A DNA stretch of 36,371 nt from an uncultured Alphaproteobacteria bacterium (GTDB taxonomy: Bacteria; Pseudomonadota; Alphaproteobacteria; UBA7879; VGCX01). Made by a program: the position numbers and the translations under genes. Positions 18,986-27,638 of this stretch are shown in pieces. The notes beneath the pieces were generated by a model, which saw nothing but the letters and a program-made list of their open reading frames with translations, had not been told where the DNA came from and did not search any database. Where the stretch lies: positions 77,955 through 114,325 of the forward strand of contig CAJXSI010000001.1 of the NCBI GenBank assembly GCA_913061155.1. The letters are read 5' to 3'. The stretch's first letter is position 1. Every line of letters begins with the position of its first letter.

Positions 18986-21708
18986 TAATGTGCCTCTGCC
19001 CAATTATCCCCAGTCCCTGAATCAACTTTTAAGGGGATCGATAGTTTATAAATATTTTCCATCAAGTCTGTCATAACTTTTATTATTTTTTCTACCTGAT
19101 TTTCAGGCACCTCGAAAATTAATTCATCATGAACTTGCAGTAATAATTTTGCATCCAGCTGATTTTCCTTTAAAACGTTTTCAGTCTGATTCATCGCTTT
19201 TTTGATAATATCCGCATTGCTTCCTTGTAAGGGAGCGTTAATGGCTTGGCGTTCTGCAAACCCACGAAACGCCCCATTTTTTGAATGAATATTGGGGACA
19301 TAGCAGCGACGGCCAGACAGGGTTAATACATGACCATGGGCCCGGGCATACGCAACCATATCGTCCATATATTTTTGAATCCCGGGGTATTGGATATTAT
19401 AGGCTTTAATATAATTACTGGCTTCCCCCCGGCTGATGCCCAGTTGACGCGCAAGACCAAAGGCACTGATACCATAAATAATACCAAAGTTAATCGCTTT
19501 GGCCCGACTTCGGATATCAGGGGTTATCTTTTCCAAAGGAATTCCAAATACTTGGCTGGCTGTTAAGGCGTGAATATCCTGGCCATTTAAGAAGGCTTGT
19601 TTTAATTCTTTAATATCTGCAAAATGGGCCAGTAACCTTAATTCAATTTGGGAATAATCAAACGAGACTAATTTCATCCCTTTTTCTGTAATAAAAGCCT
19701 GGCGAATTTTGCGTCCTTCAGGGGTGCGAATGGGAATATTTTGTAAGTTTGGATCCGATGATGCCAGGCGTCCTGTCGTTGTTCCTGCCATTGAAAAAGA
19801 GGTGTGAACCCGTTTCGTCACGGGATTAATATCATCAACCAAAGCTTCGGTATACGTATTAATAAGTTTGGCCATTTGGCGCCATTTCAAGATCAAGGCC
19901 GGCAAATCATGGTCAAGGGCCAGGGCTTCCAGAACATCAACACCTGTTGCGTAAGCCCCAGATTTTCCTTTTTTTCCTTCGCCAAGTTTCAATTTTGTAA
20001 ATAATATTTCCCCCAGTTGCTTTGGGGATCCAATATTAAATTCTTCCCCAGCTAGGTCATAAATTTTCTTTTCATGTTCTTTTAAATTCGCTGTGAATTC
20101 TTTACTTAATCCCCCCAAAAAAGAAGGGTCAATTTTGAATCCAGTTGCTTCAATTCCCACCAAGGTATCCACCAAGGGGCGGTCAATAATTTCATAAATT
20201 GACGTTAGTTTTTCTTCGAAAATTTGGGGTTTCAAAAGGCTGTAAAGGCGTAAAGTATAATCCGCATCTTCTGCCGCATAGATTGTGGCTTCGGTAATGT
20301 TAACTTGGTCAAAAGTTTTAATATGTTTACTTTTCCCCAGAACTTCCTTGAAAGAAATCATTTTGTGATCAAAATATCTTTTGGCCAATTCATCAAGATT
20401 GTGTGGCCCGGGCGTTAAAAGATAAGATAGTAACATTGTGTCATCATAGGGATGGATACCCACCCCATATTTTTTTAAGACTAACTTGTCATATTTAATA
20501 TTCTGACCGATCTTTAAAAGGGCCGGATTGATCAACAAAGGTTTTAGATGTTGCCATATTATCTCAATAGGCAGTTGCGCATTCTTTTCAGACAATAAAT
20601 CTTGTTCATGATTAATTGGAATATAACAAGCATCCCCTTCAGCCACAGCAAGGGAAATACCAATCAGTTTGGCTTGCATCGCATTCAAAGAATTGGTTTC
20701 TGTATCAATGGCAAAGGTGCCGGCTGCCTGACATTTTTTAACCCATTCGACCAGTTTTTCTTCTGTTTGAACACATTCATACTTTTGTTCTGATTTTGGT
20801 TTGATGGCTTCTTTGGGTTTTGCCCAAACCGCCCCATTAGTATGTTCAAATTTTTTACGGAAGATATTTTCCAAAGATTTAAAGTTTTGCTCTGTTAGAA
20901 ATTCAACAACTTTTTCAAGATCAGGTTGCCCCAAATGCAAAGCGTCCAGGCCTGTATCAAGGGGAACGTTTTCTTCCAGTGTTACAAGCCTTTTTGATAG
21001 GATTGCTTGATCTTTGAATTCAATTAAATTTTCCCGTCGCTTGTTTTGCTTTATGGTATGGGCATTCTCTAAAAGATTTTCAAGCGTCCCAAATTCCTTA
21101 ATAAGGTCTGTTGCCGTTTTGGGGCCAATGCCAGGAACGCCAGGGATATTATCAGAACTATCGCCGGCCAAAGATAAAATATCCAAAACTTTATTGGGGG
21201 GCACGCCAAATTTTTCAATAACTTTTTCTTCATCAATAAAGCGGTTTTTCATGTGGTCATATAAAACAACCTTACCATCATCCACCAGCTGCATTAAATC
21301 TTTGTCTGATGAAACAATCGTAACGTTATATCCTTTGTTGACCGCTCTTTTGGTATAGGTTGCAATCAGGTCATCGGCCTCAAACCCTTCCATTTCAAGC
21401 ATGGGCAGGTCAAAGGCTTTGCAAACTTCGCGAATCAAAGGAAATTGCGGAATAAGGTCTTCGGGGGTTTCCCCACGGTTGGCTTTATAGTCTGGGTAAA
21501 TTTCGTTGCGGAAAGTTTGACGTTTCGCGTCAAAAACAACAGCAATTTTGCTGGCTTCCATTTCCATTAAAAGCCGCGTAATCATATTGGTAAACCCAAG
21601 GACAGCCCCAACAGGCGTGCCATCTTTTCGGGTAAGGGGGGGCATGGCATAAAAGGCCCTAAAAATAAAGCCCGATCCATCAATAAGGTATAAAGTTTCT
21701 TTTGTCAT
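18985..21708 (-). CDS. polA: DNA polymerase I
   Basis: 907 aa; N-terminal 5' nuclease, 3'-5' exonuclease motif FAIDTETNSL, polymerase SFDYSQIELRLLAH and LLQVHDELIFEVP. Confidence 0.98.
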   Translation of the reverse strand: MTKETLYLIDGSGFIFRAFYAMPPLTRKDGTPVGAVLGFTNMITRLLMEMEASKIAVVFDAKRQTFRNEIYPDYKANRGETPEDLIPQFPLIREVCKAFDLPMLEMEGFEADDLIATYTKRAVNKGYNVTIVSSDKDLMQLVDDGKVVLYDHMKNRFIDEEKVIEKFGVPPNKVLDILSLAGDSSDNIPGVPGIGPKTATDLIKEFGTLENLLENAHTIKQNKRRENLIEFKDQAILSKRLVTLEENVPLDTGLDALHLGQPDLEKVVEFLTEQNFKSLENIFRKKFEHTNGAVWAKPKEAIKPKSEQKYECVQTEEKLVEWVKKCQAAGTFAIDTETNSLNAMQAKLIGISLAVAEGDACYIPINHEQDLLSEKNAQLPIEIIWQHLKPLLINPALLKIGQNIKYDKLVLKKYGVGIHPYDDTMLLSYLLTPGPHNLDELAKRYFDHKMISFKEVLGKSKHIKTFDQVNITEATIYAAEDADYTLRLYSLLKPQIFEEKLTSIYEIIDRPLVDTLVGIEATGFKIDPSFLGGLSKEFTANLKEHEKKIYDLAGEEFNIGSPKQLGEILFTKLKLGEGKKGKSGAYATGVDVLEALALDHDLPALILKWRQMAKLINTYTEALVDDINPVTKRVHTSFSMAGTTTGRLASSDPNLQNIPIRTPEGRKIRQAFITEKGMKLVSFDYSQIELRLLAHFADIKELKQAFLNGQDIHALTASQVFGIPLEKITPDIRSRAKAINFGIIYGISAFGLARQLGISRGEASNYIKAYNIQYPGIQKYMDDMVAYARAHGHVLTLSGRRCYVPNIHSKNGAFRGFAERQAINAPLQGSNADIIKKAMNQTENVLKENQLDAKLLLQVHDELIFEVPENQVEKIIKVMTDLMENIYKLSIPLKVDSGTGDNWAEAH

Positions 21709-21770
21709 TTGTGCATGACTTTATCATGTCTTTCAAAAAAAGCAAAGATGGGGGGATATAAAACAATACC

Positions 21771-21799
21771 ATTATACTGAACCCATTGATTTATGTGAA
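21771..21799 (-). promoter_or_regulatory. Putative sigma70-type promoter of polA-idi
   Basis: Reverse strand TTCACA - 17 nt - TATAAT. Confidence 0.5.
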
Positions 21800-21853
21800 A
21801 TTTTCAGATATAAATGAAGTATTGTATAATAAATAATTAATGGGGAACTAAGC

Positions 21854-24475
21854 TTGTCAAAGCGCGCATTGCTTTTATTGATCTGTCTTTTAACGACCAT
21901 CAATCCGTGCTGGGCAACCATTTCTGGGCTATCCTTTTCACAAAAAGATCAAAAAACAACAGTTGTATCTGTTGTCACAAGCGAACCAATTAATTTTAAA
22001 ATCACGCCAGAGTCTGATGAAATTATTGTTCTTGGGGGTTTTCGATTTAAAGATTGGCAAGCCCCAGCAGAAGGCAAAGGACAAGGGGCAGTCATTGATT
22101 ATTTCGTAGAAGAATACGAAGATGGATCAGCAGAACTTGTTCTTCATACCAATACAGGCGCACGTGTAAAAGGGGGGAAATTCAATATGAATGGATCTGT
22201 CCCCCAGTACGATATTTTAATTGAAGACGAGGGCGGTCTACCGAAAGGGGAAGGCATCCCAGTTGTGACAAGCGTTCAAGTTGGTAAAAAGGGGCCCTAC
22301 ACTCGGGTTGTCTTTGCCATGAATGATGCCATTGATTTTAATATAAAATACAACAAAGAAGGGGATAAAATTGCCTTTACCCCTGAACGTAGAATTAAGT
22401 GGACGGCGCCAACTTCTGAAAGAAAAGAAATGGGCTTTTTAGGGGGGTATTATTTGGTTGACCTTGGTTCAAAAGTTGGGGTTATTCTTGATGTTCGCCC
22501 TGGAACAAAAGTTGCCAATAGTACAATTTTGGATGCCCAATCCAATGCGCCCAAATACGTCATTGATTTGGCCCCTGCCTCTATGGAAGGGATTGCTGAT
22601 GACATGTTTGATACGGGTGCCAAAAGACCACCCCTTCCTGGAAATATTGGCATGGGAGCTGTTGGCGGAAATAGGGGGTCCCCTGAAAATAAAAATGACC
22701 AGAACGTTCAAAGTATGAATATTTTTACGCAGAACACAGATACAATTATTAACTTTACGACCCAAAAACCGACTGAATTTGATATTACAGAAAATGAATA
22801 TACAAACCAAGTTACTGTTCATTTACCCCGGACAGACTGGACAGCCGTTGAATCAATGGATAAATCGGGTGGGCTTGTTCAAGGGTATAAAGTTGATCAA
22901 TCAGATCCAAATATGACCAATGTTATATTTAGTGTTCAAGAAGGAACCAATGTTATTGGGCGCAAAGTTTCCTCTGGAGGCGAAGGGCAAAATTCAAGAT
23001 TCGTTGTTCATTTGAACCAAGATGAAAATAAATCCCCTGATTGGTTGGTGGATGATTCTGTTGACAAGCTTCCCTATGATGAAGCGCATCGTGAAGAAGT
23101 GCAAACATCGCAAGTTGTTTATAAAGGCGGCGTTTCTGAATATGCGTCGATTGGGGATGGGTTTTATGGTGGTTTGCAAGTTTCTTATTTTGGATCAGAG
23201 CATAAGAATGAAAGTGCAAACACGACACCTGGGGATACGCGTAGTCTAAGATCAGGTTTTACAGGTGTTTCAGGACAGTTCATTATGGGTCTTGGGAAAA
23301 AGATAGATAAATTTTATGCTGGAGGGGAAGTCTTTGCTGGTTATATGGGGGCAAAGCAAGTTCATCAACAGCAACAAGGATCAACCAACATTTCCAGCGA
23401 GGTTATACCCGGTGTTACCTGGGGGGTTGCCGCCCGTGTCGGCCATTACATATCTCCAGTTGCCTTGCTTTATGGGCGTTTGGGTGTGGTATCGACTGAT
23501 TTTTATTTTAGATCAACGGATTCAGCCAGGGGGGATGTGATTTTCCCAAGCAGTTACGCCAAACGGAACAGGACAGGTTTCTTGTATGCGATGGGAATAG
23601 AAACGGCAATCAGTGATCGAACAAGTTTCCGATTTGAAACGGGCCAGATTAACTATCAAGTTTTTTCCCATAAAACCAATTTGGGGGGACGTAACAATTC
23701 AATTGAACACAGGTTTATTATGAACCAACTTTCATTGTCCGCCATTACACATTTAAGCCCAATGTCAGGCCCATCAGCCATCACTTTGTTTGAAGATAGT
23801 GTCGTCCCAGGCTTGTATGTTGGTGGGTTGTTTGGTTTTCGAAATATAACTGAAAAAAGGGAATTGGATGGCCTGACAAACATAATTGGGGGAGCCAGTA
23901 CAAAACTTTATACGGCAGCGGGAAATACAGATCCGGTTTGGGGTTTTTACGCAGGTTATAGCAAGGTTCGCAACCGCTTTGCCTATGCTGGAGAAATGCA
24001 ACTATCACTGACGGGGGCTTTGATTGAAGAATCAATTAACCGTAAAAACGATGGATCTGGAACCGGATTTGGATTGGAATCTTATAAAGATAGATTGCAG
24101 TGGACGTGTGGGTTGGTTGGTAAAGCAGGTTGGATTTTAAATCATGGGGTGACGGCCTGGGCAAAAGCTGGTTTGGTATCAAGTCGATTTAAACGAACAC
24201 CTTACACGACAGGAACGGGTCGATATTTTGCGGCAGCAAAGGGATACAAGAAAAACATTTTTGGTTTAAGAACAGGGGCCGATCTTGAAATTGCCATTAA
24301 CAGAATGATGGGCGTCAGGGGAAGTTGGACATTTGACTATTATCCTGAATTTAAAATCAAAGATGCAAAAAATGGCTCGGTCAAAGAAACTGTTGCCATC
24401 ATGGACAATCGCTTTGGAATAGGTCTGACAGTTTACTTAAGTGAAACACTGACAAAAGCTGGCTTGTTTAGATAA
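21854..24475 (+). CDS. Exported modular protein: three AMIN-like repeats followed by two tandem outer-membrane beta-barrel-like domains
   Basis: 873 aa, TTG start; signal peptide MSKRALLLLICLLTTINPCWA; three repeated beta-rich modules (aa ~24-126, ~136-241, ~287-389); alternating aromatic/glycine strands in two ~200-aa blocks (aa ~435-636, ~651-863). Confidence 0.75.
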   Translation: MSKRALLLLICLLTTINPCWATISGLSFSQKDQKTTVVSVVTSEPINFKITPESDEIIVLGGFRFKDWQAPAEGKGQGAVIDYFVEEYEDGSAELVLHTNTGARVKGGKFNMNGSVPQYDILIEDEGGLPKGEGIPVVTSVQVGKKGPYTRVVFAMNDAIDFNIKYNKEGDKIAFTPERRIKWTAPTSERKEMGFLGGYYLVDLGSKVGVILDVRPGTKVANSTILDAQSNAPKYVIDLAPASMEGIADDMFDTGAKRPPLPGNIGMGAVGGNRGSPENKNDQNVQSMNIFTQNTDTIINFTTQKPTEFDITENEYTNQVTVHLPRTDWTAVESMDKSGGLVQGYKVDQSDPNMTNVIFSVQEGTNVIGRKVSSGGEGQNSRFVVHLNQDENKSPDWLVDDSVDKLPYDEAHREEVQTSQVVYKGGVSEYASIGDGFYGGLQVSYFGSEHKNESANTTPGDTRSLRSGFTGVSGQFIMGLGKKIDKFYAGGEVFAGYMGAKQVHQQQQGSTNISSEVIPGVTWGVAARVGHYISPVALLYGRLGVVSTDFYFRSTDSARGDVIFPSSYAKRNRTGFLYAMGIETAISDRTSFRFETGQINYQVFSHKTNLGGRNNSIEHRFIMNQLSLSAITHLSPMSGPSAITLFEDSVVPGLYVGGLFGFRNITEKRELDGLTNIIGGASTKLYTAAGNTDPVWGFYAGYSKVRNRFAYAGEMQLSLTGALIEESINRKNDGSGTGFGLESYKDRLQWTCGLVGKAGWILNHGVTAWAKAGLVSSRFKRTPYTTGTGRYFAAAKGYKKNIFGLRTGADLEIAINRMMGVRGSWTFDYYPEFKIKDAKNGSVKETVAIMDNRFGIGLTVYLSETLTKAGLFR

Positions 24476-24539
24476 AGTCTTGTCAATTTTTGTGACAAGT
24501 AAGATTTAAAAGTTTAGGGTGATGTCGAAAGGTTTCCTT

Positions 24540-25940
24540 GTGAAAAAAATATTTTTTTTAATCATTACATTTTCTTGCTGTATTTTCGGAATTCAGGCAC
24601 AGGCCAATATATTGATTTCCAAACAAATATCTGCAGCTGATTTGGTGCCGAATGTTGGGGTGGCTGTTTATGATATTGAAAAACAAAAATTGGTTTTGGG
24701 CATTAATGAATTAAGCCTATATACGCCCGCCAGTCTTCAAAAAATAATTACCGCTGTTTTTGTTCTGAATAAATTGAAAAGGGGGTATACCGCCACAACA
24801 AAAATTTATAAAAACAAACAAGGCGATATATTTATACAATTTTCTGGGGATCCAAAATTTTCCTTAAAACACTTAAAAACGCTTCTTAAATCTTTTCAGG
24901 GGCAATCAGTTGGTAAGGTGTGCCTTGTGGATACATCCTATCAATTACCTTTATTATCACCAGGTTGGACCATTGCGGCAACACAACTTTGTTATGGCGC
25001 CCTTACAACAAAGTCATCTATTGGGGGAAACCGTTTGGTGGCCTATGTAACAGCTGGAAAAATTGGAAAACCGGCCCAAATTAAATTCAAAAAAGGCCAA
25101 GTTAATTACCCGATTATAAACCAGACGGTAACAAAAAAGCTTTGTTACACTGATCCGTCCGTTGGGTGGATGGATCAAATGCAACGGGATAACATTGATA
25201 TGACACGGAAAGGGCTGGTTATAAAAGGCTGTGTTCCCCATGACTTTAAAAATTTCAAAGTATGCTTGCCGATCAAACCAGATGATATTGATTATTATTT
25301 AAAGAAAGCTGTTGGACAAGCTTTTGATGAATCCAAAGTATTAATAAAAAAGGGTATTTTTAGGGCGTGCAATATGCCGGCTGGGGCTGTTTTAATATCT
25401 TCAGTTGAATCCCCTTTGTTAATAGATATGATTAAAGACAGTTTGAAAGATTCAGATAATTTTGTAACTGATTCTTTGTTTAAGGCAGCTGTTGATATTG
25501 ATGAATCAAAGTTTCCGGCCAATTGGTCTTTTGCTGGTAAGGTCGTGCGCAAAGAATTAAACCATTTAATGGGGTTGACCTTTACAGACAAGGATTTAAA
25601 AATTGAAGATGGCTCTGGATTGTCCATGTATAATCGTGTGTCGGCTAAGGCCCTGTCGCAGTTATTGGCAAAGATGCACCAAAAAGATTCCGGGTTTTAT
25701 AAAATGTTACCAAGGGCAGGGACAGATGGGACATTGACAGATCGCTTGAAAAGCGTAAAGGGAAAGATTTGGGCCAAGACGGGGACGCTGAATGGCATTA
25801 ATACCTTGGCAGGGTATATCGTAAAAAATGGCCACCCGAAATATAGCTTTGCCATTATGATTAATGGGCCAACAGATCAGCTCACCCGTAATAAAAACTT
25901 AATCGATCAAATTGTAAGATCTTTAACGGATTCTTTTTAA
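24540..25940 (+). CDS. dacB: D-alanyl-D-alanine carboxypeptidase/endopeptidase (PBP4 family); the track ORF starts at 24519
   Basis: YTPASLQKIITA (SxxK), EDGSGLSMYNRVSAKAL, GKIWAKTGTLNGINTLAGYI (KTG); signal peptide from GTG 24540 or ATG 24522. Confidence 0.9.
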   Translation: MKKIFFLIITFSCCIFGIQAQANILISKQISAADLVPNVGVAVYDIEKQKLVLGINELSLYTPASLQKIITAVFVLNKLKRGYTATTKIYKNKQGDIFIQFSGDPKFSLKHLKTLLKSFQGQSVGKVCLVDTSYQLPLLSPGWTIAATQLCYGALTTKSSIGGNRLVAYVTAGKIGKPAQIKFKKGQVNYPIINQTVTKKLCYTDPSVGWMDQMQRDNIDMTRKGLVIKGCVPHDFKNFKVCLPIKPDDIDYYLKKAVGQAFDESKVLIKKGIFRACNMPAGAVLISSVESPLLIDMIKDSLKDSDNFVTDSLFKAAVDIDESKFPANWSFAGKVVRKELNHLMGLTFTDKDLKIEDGSGLSMYNRVSAKALSQLLAKMHQKDSGFYKMLPRAGTDGTLTDRLKSVKGKIWAKTGTLNGINTLAGYIVKNGHPKYSFAIMINGPTDQLTRNKNLIDQIVRSLTDSF

Positions 25941-26374
25941 TTTCGGTAAACCAAGTGCAAAGGTTCTTGCTTATTAAGGTCATTTTGAAGATGGGAGATA
26001 AGTTGTTTTGGCATGTGGTTATGCTTTTCCAAATCAGACAGTGGAGCCCAAAAGGCTGTCAGTTGATCTTCGCAAGATTTAATTGTTTGATCAGATGGAA
26101 GGTCAAGCAGATCCGTTTTATAAATAAAGGAAATTTCATGGATATCTTTGCCATTTTGCGGGAAAAAGTTTTCCATAATTGCCCAAAGGTCTTTTACCTT
26201 GGCTTTCAGTCCAAGTTCTTCTTTAATTTCACGGATTAGGGCTTCCTCTACCGTTTCTCTAAATTCAACATGTCCCCCGGGCATAAAGGAAACGTTAAGT
26301 TTTTTGTGTTTGACCAGTACGATTTGTTCATTTTTAACGATTAAAGCCCGCGCAGTAATTTCTATCAGATGCAT
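25937..26374 (-). CDS. NUDIX hydrolase (the track ORF starts at 26464)
   Basis: Nudix box GHVEFRETVEEALIREIKEELGL; ATG at 26374 sits 2 nt after the upstream gene's stop. Confidence 0.9.
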   Translation of the reverse strand: MHLIEITARALIVKNEQIVLVKHKKLNVSFMPGGHVEFRETVEEALIREIKEELGLKAKVKDLWAIMENFFPQNGKDIHEISFIYKTDLLDLPSDQTIKSCEDQLTAFWAPLSDLEKHNHMPKQLISHLQNDLNKQEPLHLVYRN

Positions 26375-26376
26375 GC

Positions 26377-26715
26377 TTAGGCCCGGGACGTTAAAAGGAC
26401 GCCGGAAATAATCAACAAGATACCCATAACGTATTGCAGGTTTAAAGATTCGCATAAAAAGCAATAACTTAGAATAGGCACAAGAATGAAAGCTAAGGAC
26501 ATGAACATATATCCTTTGTTCAATGGGACATATTTCAAGGCAAAGACATACATGATGGTGCTGGCGCCGTAAAAAATAAGAGCAAGAATAAAGAATTTAT
26601 CAAAAAGAATTAACCAAGGGGATTTTAATCCGTCAATTTTCCCTGCACTAAGTTTAAATAAAACCTGGCCAATGCTGATAAAAACGGGGGTAAGTATAAG
26701 TAATAAATAGTGCAT
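26377..26715 (-). CDS. Small four-TM DMT/EamA (ArnE/SMR-like) membrane protein
   Basis: 112 aa; four hydrophobic segments, LFKLSAGKIDG and YVFALKYVPLNKGYMFMSLAFILVPI typical of EamA/SMR half-size transporters. Confidence 0.7.
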   Translation of the reverse strand: MHYLLLILTPVFISIGQVLFKLSAGKIDGLKSPWLILFDKFFILALIFYGASTIMYVFALKYVPLNKGYMFMSLAFILVPILSYCFLCESLNLQYVMGILLIISGVLLTSRA

Positions 26716-26723
26716 GCAATTCC

Positions 26724-27062
26724 TTAATGTAATTTTTTGCCATTGGGTATTTCAGTTTTTGGGGCTGCCAGAACGATATTGCCATTTTGGTCTTCGAATC
26801 CTAAAAGAAGAAAATCAGAAATGAAACCTGCAATATTCTTTGTTCCTAAGTTCAAAGCGCCACAAACATTTTGTCCAATAAGACCTTCTAATGTATAGTT
26901 TTGGGTTATCTGCGCCGATGTTTGTTTTATGCCGAAGCCTTCTCCAAAATCAACCCATACTTTATAGGCAGGGTTTCGTGCTTTTGGAAATTCTTCTGTC
27001 TTTACAACTGTCCCGCTTCGAATCTCAACATCGGTAAATTGGCTGTAATCAATAATTTTCAT
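26724..27062 (-). CDS. csaA: CsaA-type tRNA-binding-domain protein (the track ORF starts at 27086)
   Basis: FTDVEIRSGTVVKTEEFPKARNPAYKVWVDFGEGFGIKQTSAQITQNY matches the CsaA/EMAP-II-like tRNA-binding fold. Confidence 0.9.
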   Translation of the reverse strand: MKIIDYSQFTDVEIRSGTVVKTEEFPKARNPAYKVWVDFGEGFGIKQTSAQITQNYTLEGLIGQNVCGALNLGTKNIAGFISDFLLLGFEDQNGNIVLAAPKTEIPNGKKLH

Positions 27063-27111
27063 TGGGCACCTCAAAATATAACTCATATTAAGACCAGGAT
27101 GTATTCCTGTC

Positions 27112-27140
27112 TAGACTTTTATGCCATTTTTAGGTATGGT
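27112..27140 (+). promoter_or_regulatory. Putative promoter of gatCAB, upstream of the palindromic element
   Basis: TAGACT - 17 nt - TATGGT. Confidence 0.35.
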
Positions 27141-27150
27141 GACTGCATAA

Positions 27151-27294
27151 TGGGCTTGTTGCACAATAAGGTTTTTAAGGCGAGTTTTAGGAAAAGTAAA
27201 ATTGGTGACGCGCAGTGCACTTGATGTACACGACCATCACAAATAAACTTTGACGCGAAAATCGTCCAAAAAGCACGGCTACGCAACAGCCCCA
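27151..27294. mobile_element. MITE-like palindromic repeat element
   Basis: Ends TGGGCTTGTTGC / GCAACAGCCCCA (12-nt imperfect inverted repeats); the arms are imperfectly complementary throughout with the centre at ~27223 (GTGCAC TTGAT GTACAC). Confidence 0.55.
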
Positions 27295-27315
27295 TATATT
27301 AGGAGAAAAAGACCT

Positions 27316-27615
27316 GTGGCGATTAATCGTAGTGATATAAAAAGAATTGAAAAATTGGCAAAGCTTAAGCTTTCAGAAGAAAAGATTGATGATTTTTCTG
27401 TAAGAATTTCAAGGGTTTTTGACTGGGTTGACCAGTTGAAGGAAGTTGATGTTGAAGGTGTTGCCCCAATGGCAAGTCCATTGATGGATCTTCAAAAGCA
27501 TACGACTGGCCTTAGAGAAGATACTGTGACGGATGGGGATCGTGTTCATGACGTTATTCAAAATGCGCCCAGTTCACAGCATAACTCGTTCGTTGTTCCC
27601 AAAGTTGTTGAATAA
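27316..27615 (+). CDS. gatC: Asp-tRNA(Asn)/Glu-tRNA(Gln) amidotransferase subunit C (the track ORF starts at 27250)
   Basis: GTG start with upstream AGGAG; INRSDIKRIEKLAKLKLSEEKIDDFSVRISRVFDWVDQLKEVDVEGVAPMASPL. Confidence 0.93.
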   Translation: MAINRSDIKRIEKLAKLKLSEEKIDDFSVRISRVFDWVDQLKEVDVEGVAPMASPLMDLQKHTTGLREDTVTDGDRVHDVIQNAPSSQHNSFVVPKVVE

Positions 27616-27638
27616 ATAATAAATATGGATGGTTCTTA

